Assembly: GCF_020889685.1 (NCBI RefSeq)
Contig: NZ_JACMYO010000065.1
Span: 1 to 41,332 of the forward strand
DNA: 41,332 nucleotides
From: Bradyrhizobium oropedii
GTDB taxonomy: Bacteria > Pseudomonadota > Alphaproteobacteria > Rhizobiales > Xanthobacteraceae
Direction: 5' to 3'
A model generated the notes under the pieces. The model ran no database searches. It had not been told where the DNA came from and was given only the letters and a program-made list of their open reading frames with translations. This document shows, one piece after another, positions 41,110 through 41,332 of the stretch. Made by a program: the position numbers and the translations under genes. Within the stretch, counting starts at the first letter, position 1, and each line of letters begins with the position of its first letter.

Positions 41110-41332
41110 TCAGGCTCCCTCTCCCACGCAACCGGGGTCTACCCCGGTTGCGCATCATTGATTTGTGCAAGTTGGGCAGGCCCGACTTGCGCCGGGAGAG
41201 GGTGGGGAGAGGGGTGGCCCCGGGCGAGATGATCGACGAGGGCATCAACCGCGCAATGCGCTCGCCTGTCGTCGTAGGGAATTCAGAGAGAGTTCGCCGT
41301 GTGGCACCCCTCTCCCCAACCCTCCCCCGCAA
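41110..41332. repeat. Palindrome-rich dispersed intergenic repeat (runs off the edge)
   Basis: The perfect 24-bp palindrome GCAACCGGGGTCTACCCCGG and following TTGC (41128-41151) is followed by an imperfect one CAAGTTGGGCAGGCCCGACTTG-type (about 41167-41188). CTCCCTCTCCC on the left and GGGAGAGGGTGGGGAGAGGG on the right form an outer inverted arm. A second inverted arm GTGGCACCCCTCTCCCCAAC occurs near 41300. The wording is typical of high-copy repeats in Bradyrhizobium. Open frames across it are by-products. Confidence 0.75.

Noticed and set aside
41060..41332. 90-residue minus-strand frame at the right edge
   Set aside because: It runs through a palindromic dispersed repeat and has no protein features.

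Overview
The window looks like chromosomal DNA of a Bradyrhizobium-type alphaproteobacterium (Nitrobacteraceae). The reasons are uniformly high GC, a class A small heat-shock gene behind a ROSE-type RNA thermometer, two cyclase/TolB-like/TPR proteins, CpdR, a YadA-type adhesin with KYFHANST-type blocks, an IalB protein, and several short palindromic intergenic repeats. No phage, insertion sequence or CRISPR array is visible. The assignment rests on gene content and style only.

Left part (1-11272). This is ordinary core and accessory chromosome: the tail of an unknown gene, a shared terminator, hsp20, an alpha/beta hydrolase, a small unknown protein, a class III cyclase, a LysE exporter, a TSUP permease divergent from a LysR regulator, an orphan Bug-type binding protein, hisN, a probable suhB/mmgR-family sRNA, an N-formylglutamate amidohydrolase, cpdR and tRNA-Val(GAC).

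Middle (11273-20891). A repeat-rich gene-free stretch of 1.4 kb follows the tRNA. After it come an AraC regulator and a three-gene surface locus: a 1774-residue trimeric autotransporter adhesin, an IalB-family secreted protein whose TTG start overlaps the adhesin stop, and a membrane-anchored four-cysteine protein.

Guanidine locus (20961-29055). This is the most informative region. A sigma-54 type -24/-12 element is preceded by three heptamers at exact 21-bp spacing. It is followed at the expected start site by a guanidine-I (ykkC) riboswitch and an intrinsic terminator. Downstream is a tightly coupled operon: NitT/TauT-type ABC binding protein, permease and ATPase, two DUF1989 proteins (carboxyguanidine deiminase type), and a biotin-dependent guanidine/urea carboxylase. 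Together these would import guanidine under nitrogen control, carboxylate it and deiminate it to allophanate. The allophanate hydrolase that should finish the pathway is not in this window.

Right part (29104-41332). A GNAT acetyltransferase and a LysR gene diverge from each other. They are followed by a frameshifted relic of a carboxylase biotinyl domain and a second, lower-GC cyclase. Then come a complete Liv-type branched-chain amino acid ABC operon (binding protein, LivH, LivM, LivG, LivF; LivF has Arg for the Walker A Lys), a tandem-domain TetR regulator divergent from a ketopantoate-reductase-like enzyme, a small unknown protein, and a palindrome-rich dispersed repeat at the edge.
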